Assembly (NCBI GenBank): GCA_023807065.1
Contig: JAJJLU010004708.1
Location: 1-10,150, forward strand
Direction: 5' to 3'
Length of the DNA: 10,150 nt
From: Isotricha intestinalis
Taxonomy: Eukaryota; Ciliophora; Litostomatea; Vestibuliferida; Isotrichidae
Shown here one piece after another: positions 8,020-10,150 of this stretch (position 1 is its first letter; each line of letters begins with the position of its first letter). The notes beneath the pieces were generated by a model. The model saw nothing but the letters and a program-made list of their open reading frames with translations. It was not told the DNA's origin and ran no database searches. Made by a program: the position numbers and the translations under genes.

Positions 8020-8922
8020 ATGAACCAACAAATAAAAAATAATAATATTAATGAACAAGAAAATGGAAATATCAAACTTAATCAAGTTCAAATAGAAAAT
8101 AAAGAAAATGCTGAATTAATCCAAATGAATACATTTTCTCATGAACAGATTATAAACTATGAAAACACTGAATCTCCAGTAACTTTTTGTTGTAATTCTA
8201 AAAAGAGAATATATTTAAAATTTTATGGAGCTCCAAGTTTTGCTTTTTATTTTACATTTTTTTTTTTAATAGTTCCAATTGGTTCTTTAAATATTTTTGC
8301 TTATCCAAAAACAAAAAATGATAAAATGAAATTAATAAATTATCTTATCGGGGATATTATACTTTTCTTAACCTTATTATCTTATTTAAATGTTGTTACT
8401 TCATGTCCTGGTTATGAAGATACAAGTAAAATAATAAGTAGAAATGAATTTGAAGAAAGAAATCCAGTTGAAGTTATTAAAAATTTAACAATTAAATTAA
8501 AATATTGTGAAACTTGTAAAATTATAAGGAGTTTAAGAACTTTTCATTGTAGATATTGTAATAAATGTGTTTTAAGACAAGATCATCATTGTGCTTTTAT
8601 TAATAATTGTGTTGGAAAAAATAATCATTTAAAATTTTTAATTTTTATCTTTTTTTGTACTATTTATTGTCTTTATTGTAGTATTTTTTCAATTGCTTTT
8701 CCTGTGATAGAAAAAAAAAAAAATTTAGGAACTTTTAGAATAGGATATTTAGTTATTTTAGCAATTATTGCAATTTGTATGTTTATGAGTATGATTTTTT
8801 TTACTATTTCACATATTATTTTAATTTCAAATAATCAAACAACTAGAGAAGAGATTAGAGGTGAATTTAATGAAAAAATTTTAGATAATGGATGCATTAA
8901 AAATTGGAAGGAAATTTGTTAA
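8020..8922 (+). CDS. DHHC-type protein S-acyltransferase (Erf2/ZDHHC9-like)
   Basis: This 300-residue membrane enzyme should transfer palmitate or another acyl chain onto cysteines of target proteins at Golgi, ER or plasma membrane. Four membrane spans lie near 73-94, 107-126, 204-228 and 241-268. The cysteine-rich domain (~161-205) sits between spans 2 and 3 on the cytosolic side. It carries zinc ligands among C163, C166, H176, C177, C180, C183 and C197, and the catalytic D188-H189-H190-C191. After span 4 come the TTxE motif (TTRE, 274-277) and a C-terminal NGCIKNWKEIC resembling the PaCCT motif, where the protein ends. This layout, TTxE included, is closest to Erf2/ZDHHC9/14/18. Two departures from consensus: DHHC is followed by AF rather than PW, and the usual DPG after span 2 is CPG (129-131). 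The Asn/Gln-rich first ~50 residues are probably disordered. ATG follows an A-rich leader; the gene is intron-free and ends in TAA. The substrate is unknown. Confidence 0.93.
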   Translation: MNQQIKNNNINEQENGNIKLNQVQIENKENAELIQMNTFSHEQIINYENTESPVTFCCNSKKRIYLKFYGAPSFAFYFTFFFLIVPIGSLNIFAYPKTKNDKMKLINYLIGDIILFLTLLSYLNVVTSCPGYEDTSKIISRNEFEERNPVEVIKNLTIKLKYCETCKIIRSLRTFHCRYCNKCVLRQDHHCAFINNCVGKNNHLKFLIFIFFCTIYCLYCSIFSIAFPVIEKKKNLGTFRIGYLVILAIIAICMFMSMIFFTISHIILISNNQTTREEIRGEFNEKILDNGCIKNWKEIC

Positions 8923-9674
8923 TTTATTTACTTCATTAAATTATAATTTATAAAAATAGTATTAATTTAGTATTTTTTAATTTTTATTTTAATATTAAAA
9001 TTAGATAAATAGAGTGATTGGTATATTTAGAAAAATTTGATATATATAATACTTGTTTTATTAAAATTAATTCCTTTTCTCCAATCATTCTAACAATTCT
9101 CTAAATAGTAAAATAATTTAAATTTGCCTCAAAAATTATTAAATAAGAAAAATAAGTAATTAACATCATTAATCATTCTGATATTTCATTTTATAACATA
9201 ATTGTTATATTTAGGATATAATTGATTCAATATTTAAATGAAATTTCTTATTTCTGCTCCCTTAGAAGTAAGAATTTTATTTAACAAGAGAAAGTCAAAG
9301 TGTTTAATTGTTTTTTATTTTTATTGAAATTCATATTTTATAATTAGTTCAACTTTTTTAAATATTTTCAATTGTTAGAAAAATTTTTGAAAATAAGTAA
9401 TTTTAAAGATGTAAATAAACTTATAACAAATGAAATACAAAATTAAATTTGTTTTTTTTTAATTATATGTTTATTTATAATTAAATTAAATTTATTTTTT
9501 AAAATAGATAATTAGATTTTATCTCTCAAACATAAATATGCTAAATAATATCTTTTGATTTGATTTTTCCAATAATTTAAATAATTTTGTTCTTTTTATT
9601 AACTTTAATGTTGAATAATATAAGATATTTCTTTAAAAACTTTTTGAAAATATCAAAGATAATTTTGAAAAAAA
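8923..9674. other. AT-rich intergenic region, no gene seen
   Basis: About 750 bases lie between the DHHC stop and the next plausible exon. They hold the DHHC 3' UTR and probably upstream sequence of the right-edge gene. I find no convincing coding stretch on either strand and no tRNA or snRNA signature. Two secondary-structure features are visible: a near-perfect 11-base inverted repeat (9011-9021 and 9081-9091, one mismatch, 59-base spacer) and a compact hairpin at 9245-9274. Confidence 0.4.
9245..9274. repeat. Compact hairpin in the intergenic region
   Basis: TTCTTATTTCT (9245-9255) pairs with AGAAGTAAGAA (9264-9274) over 11 positions, including one G-U pair in the RNA. The loop is eight bases, GCTCCCTT, and three more A-T pairs follow after one mismatch. 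The loop is locally G+C-rich in an otherwise A+T sequence. It could be a structured RNA element or chance; no function is assigned. Confidence 0.4.
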
Positions 9675-9720
9675 ATGAGTTTATTTTCTAAAACAAGACT
9701 TTATGATTTATTAAAGAATG
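9675..9720 (+). other. Possible first exon of the right-edge gene
   Basis: ATG at 9675, after an A8 leader like those of the other genes, opens a short frame MSLFSKTRLYDLLKN that runs into a GTAAAT donor-like sequence at 9721. Splicing from 9721 to the AG at 9950-9951 joins this frame in phase to the coding stretch that begins at 9952. A shorter 29-base intron ending at 9749 would leave an in-frame TAG, so it is disfavoured. Evidence is only motif and phase agreement. Confidence 0.25.
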
Positions 9721-9953
9721 GTAAATTTAAATAATTCTTTTTATTATAGATTAGAGTTTTTTTCCGTTTATTACTGTTAGAGGATTTTTTAAAGTTAAAC
9801 TTAGAATTGAAGATTATCTATTTTTTAATCAAAATAGTATTTTCAAATAAATATTAATTTAACTATAAATTGGTAACTTTAAATATAAGTGACTTTTTCT
9901 AACTATAAATAAAAAATGTATATGAATTTAAAATCGTTGATTTTCAAAAAGAA

Positions 9954-10150
9954 ATGAAGGGTTATAAGAATATGCCAAATCTTTTTGGATTAAGAGATAC
10001 TTTATCGATAATAATCAAAAATACAGGAACAAATGGATGGGCTAAAAATAAAGGATTAATTAAGTGTATTGATGAAGAATCAGATTTAATTTTTGATGAT
10101 GTATATCTAACTGAAGATGTATATTCCGGTGATAATGTTGAGCTTATACT
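9954..10150 (+). CDS. 5' part of a gene running off the right edge; possible NBR1-type FW domain
   Basis: An open frame runs to the window edge (65 codons plus two bases), with richer codon and amino-acid variety than the flanking spacer. The first ATG is at 9954, a second is at 9972, and the same frame is open back to a TAA at 9906-9908. The segment LSIIIKNTGTNGWAKNKGL, followed about 20 residues later by SGDNVELI, resembles the start of the four-tryptophan (FW) Ig-like domain of NBR1 and ILRUN. There a hydrophobic strand leads into N-T-G-x-x-x-W, and a Pro/Ser-Gly turn precedes a Val-rich strand. NBR1 acts in selective autophagy, but FW domains also occur in unrelated architectures, so no function is assigned. 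The true start may lie in an upstream exon. The coding call is fairly sure; the domain call is tentative. Confidence 0.5.
   Translation, partial: MKGYKNMPNLFGLRDTLSIIIKNTGTNGWAKNKGLIKCIDEESDLIFDDVYLTEDVYSGDNVELI

Noticed and set aside
9721..9749. 29-base GT...AG intron after the candidate first exon
   Set aside because: It leaves GAT TAG directly after the junction, so it would end the protein at once.
1..10150. CRISPR arrays, insertion sequences, tRNA or rRNA genes, operons
   Set aside because: No direct-repeat array, transposase, terminal inverted repeats with target duplication, or tRNA/rRNA signature was found, and the gene content is eukaryotic.

Overview
The window looks like nuclear DNA of a very AT-rich, ciliated or flagellated unicellular eukaryote. 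Three long uninterrupted reading frames encode typically eukaryotic proteins: an RPGRIP1L-type transition-zone scaffold, a DHHC palmitoyltransferase, and a CCCH zinc-finger/DEDDy exonuclease. Their start codons follow A-rich leaders. The genes use CAA for glutamine and TGG for tryptophan, and all the complete genes end in TAA, so nothing here requires a reassigned code. No intron is needed in the three long genes. The taxon cannot be fixed from the sequence: ciliates with a standard code, anaerobic chytrid-like fungi and other AT-rich flagellates all fit. The RPGRIP1L-like gene makes a cilium-bearing lineage likely.

Layout, left to right. 1-171 is AT-rich leader. 172-2292 (+) encodes a CCCH zinc finger joined to an EXD1-type 3'-5' exonuclease. 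2293-2812 lies between convergent genes and holds a possible decayed coding remnant. 2813-6232 (-) is the RPGRIP1L-like gene: long coiled coil, two C2 domains, then a C-terminal pair of EF-hand lobes. 6233-6620 is AT-rich spacer. 6621-7762 (-) is a predicted secreted helical protein of unknown family whose frame is broken once near an A6 run. 7763-8019 is a short divergent promoter region. 8020-8922 (+) is a four-TM, Erf2/ZDHHC9-like DHHC palmitoyltransferase. 8923-9674 is AT-rich spacer with one compact hairpin. From about 9675 or 9954 to the right edge lies the start of a further + strand gene, with a motif resembling the NBR1 four-tryptophan (FW) domain.

The genes do not form an obvious pathway; this reads as ordinary compact protist gene order, not an operon. 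The points that most deserve a second look are the CCCH-DEDDy exonuclease fusion with a large uncharacterised middle region, the EF-hand module where animal RPGRIP1L has another domain, and the single frame break in the secreted-protein gene.
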